NCBI GenBank assembly: GCA_949123685.1
Contig: CASBHZ010000015.1
Span: 1-48,518 of the forward strand
Length of the DNA stretch: 48,518 nucleotides
Source: an uncultured Bacteroidales bacterium
GTDB taxonomy: Bacteria; Bacteroidota; Bacteroidia; Bacteroidales; Muribaculaceae
Direction: 5' to 3'
Shown: positions 37,001 to 44,443 of the stretch, piece after piece
Layout: each line of letters starts with the position of its first letter
Position numbering within the stretch: position 1 is the stretch's first letter
Program-made: the position numbers and the translations under genes
Notes under the pieces: generated by a model
Told to the model about the DNA's origin: nothing
Seen by the model: only the letters and a program-made list of their open reading frames with translations
Database searches by the model: none

Positions 37001-38101
37001 ATGAAAAAATTCTTTAAAATCTTTCTCTGGGTAATAGTCGGCATAATCTTCGTCGGCACTTTCATCTACCTCTATCAAAACTCAAAAGATAAAGAAGAGG
37101 TGTATTCTATAGAATATCCCGCTGAAGAAACAATCGAACGTATAAGCGTACTGACCGGAAAAATAGAACCGCGTGATGAAATTGACATCAAACCGCAAAT
37201 ATCCGGAATCATAAGTGAGATCCTTGTGGAAGCGGGAGATCATGTGAACAATGGCGATATCATAGCCAAAATAAAGGTAATACCTGAAGAAGCCCAACTT
37301 TCTTCGGCAGAAAATCGCGTTGCAGTGGCAGAGATATCTTTAAGTGAAGCCCGTTCCAATTTTGAACGTACCAAACAGCTCTTTGACAAAAAATATGAGA
37401 GCCGCGAAAAATATGAAACAGACGAGGCAGCATATGAACGCGCAAAACGCGAACTTGAACAGGCTCGCGACCAGCTAACCATTGTGCGCGATGGTGTTTC
37501 CGCCGCCAATGCCCAGGGATCCAACACCCTGGTGCGCTCCACTGTCACCGGTATTGTCCTTGAAGTTCCTGTAAAAGTAGGATCATCGGTAATTCAGGCG
37601 AACACATTCAACGATGGAACCACTATTGCCAAAGTTGCCGACATGACCGACTTGATTTTCAAAGGTAACGTAGATGAAACGGAAGTTGACCTCCTCAGCG
37701 AAGGCATGGGGGTGAGAATAGCTGTGGGAGCAATACCAAATTCAGATTATCCGGCTGTCATAGAGAAAATATCCCCTATGGCAAACGATGAGAACGGCAC
37801 TAACACTTTTGAAGTAAAAGCTGCGCTGAATCTGGATAATGATGTCAAACTCAGGGCTGGTTACAGCGCTAACGCCAATGTTATCCTTGAGAGCGCAAAG
37901 AATACACTTGCCGTGCCTGAAAGTGTGGTCGAATATGATGGTGACAAATCGTATGTGTATGTCCTTAAAGATTCTATACCGACACAAAAATTTGAACGTA
38001 AAGAATTTAAGGCAGGTATATCCAACGGTATCATGGTGCAGGTAAAATCCGGTGATATAAACAAGAAAACTCCTCTCCGGGGAAATGTAATAAAGAAATA
38101 A
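37001..38101 (+). CDS. MacA-like periplasmic adaptor (membrane fusion protein)
   Basis: The 366-residue adaptor has an N-terminal membrane anchor (residues about 5-27), a biotinyl-lipoyl half-motif around SGIISEILVEAGDHVNNGDII, a coiled-coil hairpin (about 90-165, rich in Glu, Ala, Lys and Arg), the second half-motif STVTGIVLEVPVKVGSSV, and beta-barrel and membrane-proximal domains. It would connect the MacB-type pump to the TolC-type channel encoded 6 nt downstream. Confidence 0.92.
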   Translation: MKKFFKIFLWVIVGIIFVGTFIYLYQNSKDKEEVYSIEYPAEETIERISVLTGKIEPRDEIDIKPQISGIISEILVEAGDHVNNGDIIAKIKVIPEEAQLSSAENRVAVAEISLSEARSNFERTKQLFDKKYESREKYETDEAAYERAKRELEQARDQLTIVRDGVSAANAQGSNTLVRSTVTGIVLEVPVKVGSSVIQANTFNDGTTIAKVADMTDLIFKGNVDETEVDLLSEGMGVRIAVGAIPNSDYPAVIEKISPMANDENGTNTFEVKAALNLDNDVKLRAGYSANANVILESAKNTLAVPESVVEYDGDKSYVYVLKDSIPTQKFERKEFKAGISNGIMVQVKSGDINKKTPLRGNVIKK

Positions 38102-38107
38102 GAATAT

Positions 38108-39415
38108 ATGAGAAAAATATATAAACCATTCATTGCAGTGGCACTGCTTTCGATACCGTCGCAGGTATCGGCAGAAGCCTGGTCTCTCGATAGTTGCATT
38201 TCCTATGCCGTGACTCACAATATCAGTGTATTGCAACAGGAATTGCGTATTAAGGAAGGCGAACAATCTGTGATAGAAGCCAAGGATCGTTTTCTACCTA
38301 CCCTCGATGCTTCAGCATCTCAGAATTTTAATTTCGGACGCGGACTAACGGCACAAAACACGTATGCCGACAGGAACACTTCCCAGTTCGGATGGAATGC
38401 AGGATTAAGCCTTCCTCTTTTCCAAGGTATGGCAGAATACCGCAATCTTAAACTCTCCAAGTTGTCGCTTAAACAGTATCTCTTGGAATCTGAAGCTGCA
38501 AAAGATAATATTGCATTAAACGTTATATCACAATATCTGCAGGTTCTTTATTACAAAGAGGTGGCATTGAGTGCCCGCTCACAGGCAGAGCTGTCTGCTT
38601 TTGAGGTTGATCGTCAGAAAGCCTTGATCGATGCAGGTAAAGTAGCGGAAGCCACTATCTATGATCTCGAAGCCGTCGCCGCCCAGGACCGCCTACAGGT
38701 AGTTACCGCCGACAACGATATACAGACGGCATTGGTCAATCTTGCCAACATGCTCCAGTTGCCATCCGTTGAAGGCTTCGACATATTGCCATTGCAACAG
38801 GGGGAACCTGAAATTCCAAAACCAGATACGGTGTATTCTGAGGCACTGATGAACAATAATTCAATCCTAAGTTCGAGGCAGGCTGTAGAAGTAGCCGATG
38901 AAAGGATATCATACGCAAAATCCGGATACATCCCCACTCTCAGATTCAATGCAGGATTAGGCTCAAGCTATTATCGCATAGGTGGATTCGACAATGAGAC
39001 ATTCAAAGCCCAGATGAAACACAATTTTTCTACCTATCTGGGATTTTCACTCTCAATTCCAATATTTGACGGTTTCAATACCCGCAACAGCGTGCGGCGA
39101 GCAAAACTACAGAAAAGCAGTGCGAAACTGGATCTCGACCAGCGCCAATACGACCTCTATAAGGAAATTCAGCTGGCATATTATCAGGCAACCGGTGCAC
39201 GTGAACGTTATCTGACATCAGAAGAGACATTGGAGAAAACAAAACTCTCATTTGATTCTACGAGAGAGCGTTTCAATCTCGGACGCGCAACCCAAGCCGA
39301 TTATGAACAGGCAAAAAACAATCTCTTCAGAACCGAAGTGACACGCATACAGGCGCACTATGAGTATCTGATGCGCCATCGCATCCTGATGTTCTATAAA
39401 GATGCACGTCGCTAA
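38108..39415 (+). CDS. TolC-family outer-membrane efflux protein
   Basis: The 435-residue protein has a signal peptide (about 1-22, ending QVSA) and the two tandem repeats of the TolC family. Each has long helices and short barrel strands: SLDSCISYAVTHNISVLQQ, NAGLSLPLFQG in the first half and LGFSLSIPIFDGFNTRNSV in the second. It ends the efflux operon and completes an inner-membrane, periplasm and outer-membrane exporter. Substrate unknown; antibiotics, bile or peptides are options. Confidence 0.92.
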   Translation: MRKIYKPFIAVALLSIPSQVSAEAWSLDSCISYAVTHNISVLQQELRIKEGEQSVIEAKDRFLPTLDASASQNFNFGRGLTAQNTYADRNTSQFGWNAGLSLPLFQGMAEYRNLKLSKLSLKQYLLESEAAKDNIALNVISQYLQVLYYKEVALSARSQAELSAFEVDRQKALIDAGKVAEATIYDLEAVAAQDRLQVVTADNDIQTALVNLANMLQLPSVEGFDILPLQQGEPEIPKPDTVYSEALMNNNSILSSRQAVEVADERISYAKSGYIPTLRFNAGLGSSYYRIGGFDNETFKAQMKHNFSTYLGFSLSIPIFDGFNTRNSVRRAKLQKSSAKLDLDQRQYDLYKEIQLAYYQATGARERYLTSEETLEKTKLSFDSTRERFNLGRATQADYEQAKNNLFRTEVTRIQAHYEYLMRHRILMFYKDARR

Positions 39416-39516
39416 TTTCCCTACCGCTTAAATTATGTTAATTTAATTATTCATAATCAACTCATAGGAATCTTTTATGTTTTAATTAAAGAAACTTAAA
39501 TAAAAAACTCAAGATT

Positions 39517-39744
39517 ATGAATATTGAAGAATTAAAAGGAAAGGCTGACCAACTTAAAGGTAAAGCTGAAGAATTGCAAGGTAAAGCACAAGATCTTTTG
39601 AACAATCCTGATGTCAAGGATAAACTGGATCAGGCAAAAGATTTTTTCGAAGACGCCAAGGATAAACTCGAAGACTTCGTTGAAGACAAAACCGATGGCA
39701 AAGGAATCTTCGGTTTTGGCAAATCTGATGATAAAAAAGATTAA
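39517..39744 (+). CDS. small acidic CsbD/LEA-like protein
   Basis: This 75-residue, highly charged protein begins with near-repeats of 7 residues (LKGKADQ, LKGKAEE, LQGKAQD), followed by acidic helical segments (DQAKDFFEDAKDKLEDFVED) and a basic-acidic tail. It has no membrane segment or signal peptide. It resembles CsbD-like and YtxH/LEA-type stress proteins of Bacteroidota. Function is unknown. It is a single gene followed by a strong palindromic terminator. Confidence 0.65.
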   Translation: MNIEELKGKADQLKGKAEELQGKAQDLLNNPDVKDKLDQAKDFFEDAKDKLEDFVEDKTDGKGIFGFGKSDDKKD

Positions 39745-39762
39745 AAACAAAAACATAAGTAG

Positions 39763-39804
39763 TAATCAGGGGTGTTGGATCCATGGATCCAACACCCCTG
39801 ATTA
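39763..39804. terminator. 42-bp perfect palindrome, terminator
   Basis: The palindrome is perfect with no spacer, centred on GGATCCATGGATCC with arms GGGGTGTT, and is followed by AATTTATTT. It lies 18 nt after the small acidic gene and 48 nt from the convergent nitroreductase stop. Confidence 0.85.
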
Positions 39805-39832
39805 AATTTATTTAATCATTTTCTCAGACAAT

Positions 39833-39852
39833 GAAGTTGTTTAAACAGCTTC
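39833..39852. repeat. copy of the 20-bp GTTTAAAC palindrome (one change)
   Basis: GAAGTTGTTTAAACAGCTTC abuts the stop codon of the minus-strand nitroreductase gene. It differs from the perfect form at one base. Confidence 0.8.
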
Positions 39853-40599
39853 TTAAATATCAAAACCTTGCCTGCGTATGAAATCAAGATAAATCTCTGA
39901 AAAAGCTTCATTTGTATCTTTAGGATAGCGAACATCGGTAAAAACTTGGGCGAGAGTTTTTTTCCCGTTTTCACTTATGAATTGCATACTATCCTCCCTC
40001 GTCTCTTTCTCTGCATATATTTCCTTAACTTCCGGCTCTGAATAGTCATGATAGAGTTCATCATGAATAAATGCGGAAGCCGGAATGCGATCGCTTTTCA
40101 GCGGCTCACCTTCAGGATATCCTACAGCAACAGTAATTACCGGCACTACGCGTTCCGGCAGTTCAAGAATATCAGCAATCTGCGGTGCATTATAGGCAGT
40201 GGTGCCGAGATAGCATGTCCCGAGTCCCTGTTGTTCGGCAATAGTGCAAAATTGCTGGGAAAGTATCACCGTGTCAAACACAGCTGACATGAAAGACTGG
40301 AAGTTATCATAACCTGGAAGAGCATCACTTGCCTCACACCATTTCACAAAACGGTTGAAATCGGCACAGAACGTTACCAACACATTTGCGCCAACCGATG
40401 CGGGCTGATTAAAATGTGTCGGTGCAAGCAATCGCTTACGCTCGGGATCACGTGTTATTATAACGCTATAGAGCTGCATGTTTCCATTGGTAGGCGCATG
40501 CGCCGCGGCTTCAAGCATCTCATTCAGCAATTCTCTGCTGACCTCCCTGTCAGAAAAATTTCTGACAGTAACCCTGTTTTTAAAGTATTTGTCTATCAT
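39853..40599 (-). CDS. nitroreductase-family flavoprotein
   Basis: The 248-residue protein is of the NfsA/NfrA-like class of FMN nitroreductases: VTVRNFSDREVSRELL (FMN-binding Arg), AAAHAPTNGNMQLYSVI, then EQQGLGTCYLGT and VAVGYPEGEP near the second FMN contact. It would reduce flavins, quinones or nitro compounds with NAD(P)H. It is a single gene; the physiological substrate is not known. Confidence 0.88.
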   Translation of the reverse strand: MIDKYFKNRVTVRNFSDREVSRELLNEMLEAAAHAPTNGNMQLYSVIITRDPERKRLLAPTHFNQPASVGANVLVTFCADFNRFVKWCEASDALPGYDNFQSFMSAVFDTVILSQQFCTIAEQQGLGTCYLGTTAYNAPQIADILELPERVVPVITVAVGYPEGEPLKSDRIPASAFIHDELYHDYSEPEVKEIYAEKETREDSMQFISENGKKTLAQVFTDVRYPKDTNEAFSEIYLDFIRRQGFDI

Positions 40600-40748
40600 G
40601 TCTATACCAAATGACGCTATTACCCGGACCGTTGCTACATATATCGGCTGTGTGGCGTCTTCCTGAATGCAAATTTAGTATTTTTTATTCGCATCCGGAA
40701 GTAAAATTTACCTTGAACCGGAGATAGCCGTCCTAAATTTAACTTTTA

Positions 40749-40763
40749 TTTTTAAACAGCTTC
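40749..40763. repeat. half-copy of the recurring palindrome
   Basis: TTTTTAAACAGCTTC is identical to the 15 bases at 2591-2605. The shared AAACAGCTTC is the right half of the 20-bp palindrome form at 39833. It lies in the 427-base gap between the nitroreductase and the GNAT gene. Confidence 0.6.
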
Positions 40764-40836
40764 TAATTTTACATATCCCGGCATACGATTCGCATTAAAT
40801 TCAAGCATACTTTAATGATTATTCTGTCTTTTTGAT

Positions 40837-40844
40837 TAATTTTG
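40837..40844 (+). promoter_or_regulatory. -7 box before the rod-like element
   Basis: TAATTTTG is a full match to TAnnTTTG and directly abuts the left arm of the inverted repeat. A good -33 TTTG is not seen. Transcription would begin about 4 nt later, inside the left arm. Confidence 0.5.
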
Positions 40845-41022
40845 TAAGTATGACTCGCAAATTAGTTAATACATATTTTTAGCGGATTTTCGAGGGATTT
40901 AAGCGAGTTCAAGAAGGAGCAATGCGTGTATTGTAACTGATTGAACTCACTTAAAGCACCGGAAAGACGCAAAAAGATGCGTTGACTAATCAATACATTA
41001 AATAATTTCGATGTCATACTTA
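40845..41022 (+). ncRNA. rod-like 178-nt inverted structure (leader RNA, small RNA or MITE-like DNA)
   Basis: The outer arms 40845-40874 and 40993-41022 match as inverted copies at 24 of 30 positions, with TAAGTATGAC/GTCATACTTA perfect. An inner stem, 40900-40912 with 40941-40953, has one mismatch and a 28-nt loop. The flanks between them are also partly complementary. The promoter abuts the 5' arm and the next start codon lies 4 nt after the 3' arm. It may be a structured leader, a 6S-like small RNA with paired ends, or a short inverted-repeat element. No T-run ends it. Confidence 0.45.
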
Positions 41023-41026
41023 TGTA

Positions 41027-41434
41027 ATGGAAGTTATAGTATTACAGGGAACTGAGAATCGTCTTTACGAACTTGTGGCTCAACTTGTCATGGATCCAGA
41101 TGTGTTGCGACAAAACAACAATTATCCGTTCAAGACAACTCCCAAGTACACGTGGCATATCTGTATTGAAAATGATGAAGTTATAGGTTTTATGCCGGTC
41201 AAGCCAACAAGCGGAGGTATATATCTGGATAATTATTACATACGTGACAACAATCCTGATATTTTATCAAGACTAATTGATAATATACTTTCCGTCTCGG
41301 ATCAAACCGTGACCATCTTGTGCCGCAAAAAGCATACCGAATTGTTGCGTCAACGCGGATTTGTCACATGCACAATATTTGCCCAATATAATAAAATGCA
41401 ATATGCGAACAGAAAAGGAGACCACAGCCAATGA
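41027..41434 (+). CDS. small GNAT-fold acetyltransferase-like protein
   Basis: This is a 135-residue protein with a GNAT-like pattern: WHICIENDEVIGFMPVKP (central strands), IYLDNYYIRDNN, then ILCRKKHTELLRQRGFV, resembling the end of the acetyl-CoA fold. The usual pyrophosphate-binding loop (Q/RxxGxG/A) is not obvious, so catalytic activity is uncertain. Its stop overlaps the next gene by 4 nt, linking it to the IbrA/IbrB-like pair. Confidence 0.6.
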   Translation: MEVIVLQGTENRLYELVAQLVMDPDVLRQNNNYPFKTTPKYTWHICIENDEVIGFMPVKPTSGGIYLDNYYIRDNNPDILSRLIDNILSVSDQTVTILCRKKHTELLRQRGFVTCTIFAQYNKMQYANRKGDHSQ

Positions 41435-42729
41435 TTCGCCGACTGAATGTATATGAAGCTGTTCAGCAACGTCTGAAATTGATATTCGATAATTTCGATT
41501 ATGTTTATGTATCTTTTTCAGGAGGTAAGGACAGCGGTGTCCTTTTAAATCTTTGTGTCGATTACATACGCAGAAATCTCCCGGGGAGAAAACTCGGCGT
41601 AATGCACATGGACTATGAAGCCCAGTACCGCCAAACTACGGAGTATGTCAAAAAAAGACTCGAAGAAGACACAGACATACTTGAAGTGTATCATTGTTGC
41701 GTTCCATTCAAGGTGGCAACCTGCACTTCAATGTTCCAATCATACTGGCGTCCATGGGAGGATGCACAAAAGGACATATGGGTGCGTGAAATGCCTGAGA
41801 ATTGTTATACCGCATCAGATTTCGGCTTCCTGAGCGACAACATGTGGGACTATGACTTCCAACGTCTGTTCACACAATGGCTACGTCATAAGAAAAAAAG
41901 CCAACGGATTTGCTGTCTCGTAGGCATACGCACACAAGAAAGTCTCAACCGATGGCTTACCATCAACAGCGACAGGAATTACAAACATTTCGGTTCGGCA
42001 AAATGGACCCATATGATAGATATGAATGTATGCAACGCATATCCGATATATGATTGGAAAACGTCTGACATATGGATTGCCAACGGAGAATTCAAATGGC
42101 ATTACAACCGGCTATATGACCTGTTTTATCAAGCGGGTATACCAATCGGACGCCAGCGAGTAGCGAGCCCGTTCATTTCACAGGCAATCTCGACTCTTGC
42201 CGTATACAAGGCTATCGACCCTGACACATGGGGAAAGATGGTGAGTCGCGTAAATGGTGTCAATTTTGCCGGCATATATGGCAACACCACTGCCATGGGA
42301 TGGAAATCAATAAAATGTCCTGTAGACTTCTCATGGAAACAATATATGGAGTTCCTGCTAAGCACTCTTCCCTCCGATATCGCAGAAAACTATCGGGAAA
42401 AACTCAGAGTGAGCATCCGGTTCTGGAAGGAACGTGGAGGATGTCTTTCCGAAGACACCATAAACAAACTCAGGGAACTTGGCATACAGTTTTCAGTTGG
42501 CTCTACATCTGCATATCATACGGACAAGCGTCCGGTCAGAATGGAATATATCGATGACATAGACATATCGGAATTTAGGGAAATCCCTACATACAAACGC
42601 ATGTGTATATGCATATTGAAAAATGATCATGCATGTAAATACATGGGGTTCTCACTTACAAAAAAGGAACGTTCTTTAAGAGAAGAAGTAATGAAAAAAT
42701 ATCAATCATTAAGCCATGGAAAAATATAA
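41431..42729 (+). CDS. IbrA-like PP-loop (PAPS-reductase family, DUF3440) protein
   Basis: The 432-residue protein has the PP-loop SFSGGKDSGVLLNL near residue 30, as in PAPS reductases and ATP pyrophosphatases. The DUF3440 region follows: MDYEAQYRQTTEYV, YWRPWED, CCLVGIRTQESLNRW, YPIYDWKTSDIW and FWKERGG. It lacks the C-terminal ECGxH motif of CysH, so it is not a sulfate-assimilation reductase. E. coli IbrA, paired with IbrB, is reported to affect expression of immunoglobulin-binding surface proteins. The biochemical role is unknown; ATP-dependent activation of a substrate is expected from the fold. It overlaps the next gene by 14 nt. Confidence 0.82.
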   Translation: MIRRLNVYEAVQQRLKLIFDNFDYVYVSFSGGKDSGVLLNLCVDYIRRNLPGRKLGVMHMDYEAQYRQTTEYVKKRLEEDTDILEVYHCCVPFKVATCTSMFQSYWRPWEDAQKDIWVREMPENCYTASDFGFLSDNMWDYDFQRLFTQWLRHKKKSQRICCLVGIRTQESLNRWLTINSDRNYKHFGSAKWTHMIDMNVCNAYPIYDWKTSDIWIANGEFKWHYNRLYDLFYQAGIPIGRQRVASPFISQAISTLAVYKAIDPDTWGKMVSRVNGVNFAGIYGNTTAMGWKSIKCPVDFSWKQYMEFLLSTLPSDIAENYREKLRVSIRFWKERGGCLSEDTINKLRELGIQFSVGSTSAYHTDKRPVRMEYIDDIDISEFREIPTYKRMCICILKNDHACKYMGFSLTKKERSLREEVMKKYQSLSHGKI

Positions 42730-43237
42730 AAGTCCGGTATATAATGTAATAGCCGTACCCGTTGAGAAAGTGGTTGCCAACAATTACAATCCCAACGTTG
42801 TCGCACCCCCGGAAATGAAATTGCTGGAACTTTCAATATGGGAGGACGGATACACGATGCCTTGCGTGTGCTATTATTTAAAGGACATTGACCGCTATGA
42901 AATCGTTGACGGATTTCACCGTTACATGGTCATGAAAACATCCAGGCGCATATATGAAAGGGAACATGGTTTACTGCCAGTGTCAATCATCGATAAAGAC
43001 CTGTCTAACAGAATGACATCCACAATAAGACATAACCGCGCACGCGGCATTCACAACGTTGAGTTGATGAGCAGCATTGTCTCTGAATTAACCCGATCGG
43101 GAATGTCAGACAGCTGGATAATGCGCAACATTGGGATGGACAAAGATGAGCTTCTACGCTTAAAACAATTATCCGGATTGGCAGACTTGTTCTCGGACAA
43201 AGAGTTTAGCATGTCTGATGAATGGAAAGAAGATTAA
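42716..43237 (+). CDS. IbrB-like ParB/Srx-fold protein
   Basis: The 173-residue protein has a ParB N-terminal-like domain: VPVEKVVANNYNPNVVAPPEM, the box EIVDGFHRYMV, LPVSIID and RHNRARGIH. A helical tail (VELMSSIVSELTRSGMSDSWIMRNIGM) follows and resembles the ParB helix-turn-helix. It is too short for a chromosome-partition ParB and has no ParA partner. IbrB-type proteins occur next to IbrA in enterobacteria and phages. Its coupling to the PP-loop gene suggests they act together. Confidence 0.8.
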   Translation: MEKYKSPVYNVIAVPVEKVVANNYNPNVVAPPEMKLLELSIWEDGYTMPCVCYYLKDIDRYEIVDGFHRYMVMKTSRRIYEREHGLLPVSIIDKDLSNRMTSTIRHNRARGIHNVELMSSIVSELTRSGMSDSWIMRNIGMDKDELLRLKQLSGLADLFSDKEFSMSDEWKED

Positions 43238-43278
43238 TGTTGATGTAAGTAACACAAATCAACCTGTTAAATTTTTTT

Positions 43279-43881
43279 TCATATACTACAGAAGAATGTA
43301 ACGAGAAATGGCACACTGAAATCGACCACAAACCCATGATATATTGAAAGAACAATAAATTCCTTACCTGACACAGAGGTTATGATGGGAAGAGTTGTGT
43401 CCATACTTGTCGCACCACCTGAGGAGATTGGTGCCAATGGACCAAATAACTTATAAAGGATTGGTGCACCCATAAGAGTCACTATCTCCCTTGCTATATT
43501 TGCCAATAACGCAACCGTCCCTAATTCCGATCCCCTGTATTCGGTGATAAATATAGAGGATAAGGAATAATAGCCAAATCCAGATCCTATGGCTAAGATA
43601 TCGGTGAGCGAACGCGATGGAAAGAGGAATGATATCGCCACGCAACCTGCAAGTGTTCCGGTTATAGTGATCAAGGGAAGCAACAATAGTATCGCACTTT
43701 GACTCCTAAGACTTTTCAAAGCAGAAAAATCATTTCCTACTCCGATTCCCACACAAAACATCAACATTGCCAAAGCCACGAAGCTGACATCAAAATCGAA
43801 ATCACTGATACGCAGAATATCGCTCAGTCCGAAAATGATTCCAAGAATAAAGAAACCAACTATTACAAGGCTACCTTTCAT
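43279..43881 (-). CDS. lysO: lysine exporter LysO, C-terminal half
   Basis: This 200-residue membrane protein corresponds to the second part of LysO (YbjE, DUF340), a lysine exporter. Hydrophobic segments alternate with conserved acidic and glycine residues: AMLMFCVGIGVGND, ITGTLAGC, AIGSGFGYYSLSSI, ITEYRGSELGTVALLANIARE and GAPILYKLFGPLAPISSGGATSMD. In E. coli the protein is one chain of 299 residues; here a separate gene with an 11-nt overlap supplies the N-terminal half. Confidence 0.88.
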   Translation of the reverse strand: MKGSLVIVGFFILGIIFGLSDILRISDFDFDVSFVALAMLMFCVGIGVGNDFSALKSLRSQSAILLLLPLITITGTLAGCVAISFLFPSRSLTDILAIGSGFGYYSLSSIFITEYRGSELGTVALLANIAREIVTLMGAPILYKLFGPLAPISSGGATSMDTTLPIITSVSGKEFIVLSIYHGFVVDFSVPFLVTFFCSI

Positions 43882-44185
43882 ACTGTTCCACCTCCTTTCC
43901 GGATATTTGTCGTTTCCTCCTAACCGTTAATGTCAACCGCCACAATAAAAAAGCGAACAGGGAGCAACCCGTCAGCCCTCCGAGCGTTATCACTACAGCT
44001 TCCAGTCCGAGTGACGCAATCCCCTTGACAATCCGGTCATCCCCACCTACCTCTACACCCAAAAGGAATAACAATGTCCATATTAACAAAGAAATTATTT
44101 TTCCAAGAAGATGCAGTTTACGCCTTCTCATAAGCCATCCGGTCAAAATACCGAAAGCCATTATAAGAACTATCTTGAACATCAA
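43871..44185 (-). CDS. lysine exporter LysO, N-terminal half
   Basis: This 104-residue membrane protein has three predicted helices (about 3-20, 30-45 and 65-88) with GILTGWLMRRRK, LLFLLGVEVGGDDRIV and LEAVVITLGGLTGCSLFA, matching the first third of LysO. It overlaps the following gene by 11 nt. Split LysO pairs are, to my knowledge, normal in Bacteroides, so this is not a frameshift. Its start lies 258 nt from the divergent kup start; that gap shows a degenerate palindrome half but no clear promoter. Confidence 0.82.
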   Translation of the reverse strand: MMFKIVLIMAFGILTGWLMRRRKLHLLGKIISLLIWTLLFLLGVEVGGDDRIVKGIASLGLEAVVITLGGLTGCSLFAFLLWRLTLTVRRKRQISGKEVEQYER

Positions 44186-44443
44186 TACACAGAATTAGAA
44201 GCTGCCTGTTTAATGGGATCATTTATTTAACGAATAAAAAGGAACTTGATTGCAACATCGAATCATCAATACGTGACATTCGTAAAGGAGTCAAGAGGAA
44301 TCTATTGTTTTAGACAAAAAAACGTTTACAAAGTTGTTTGATTGTGAGCTTCAATCTAAAATTTTTCCGAATTAAATTTAAACAGCTTTTTAAATCGCTT
44401 CATTATTCCAAAACATCGTTACCTTTTCTATTGTTATATTGTT

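Noticed and set aside
41431..42729. CysH/PAPS reductase of sulfate assimilation
   Set aside because: The C-terminal ECGxH active-site motif is absent and no other cys genes are present.
42716..43237. Chromosome-partition ParB
   Set aside because: Only 173 residues, no ParA, no parS-like site seen, and coupled to a PP-loop gene; IbrB-like fits better.
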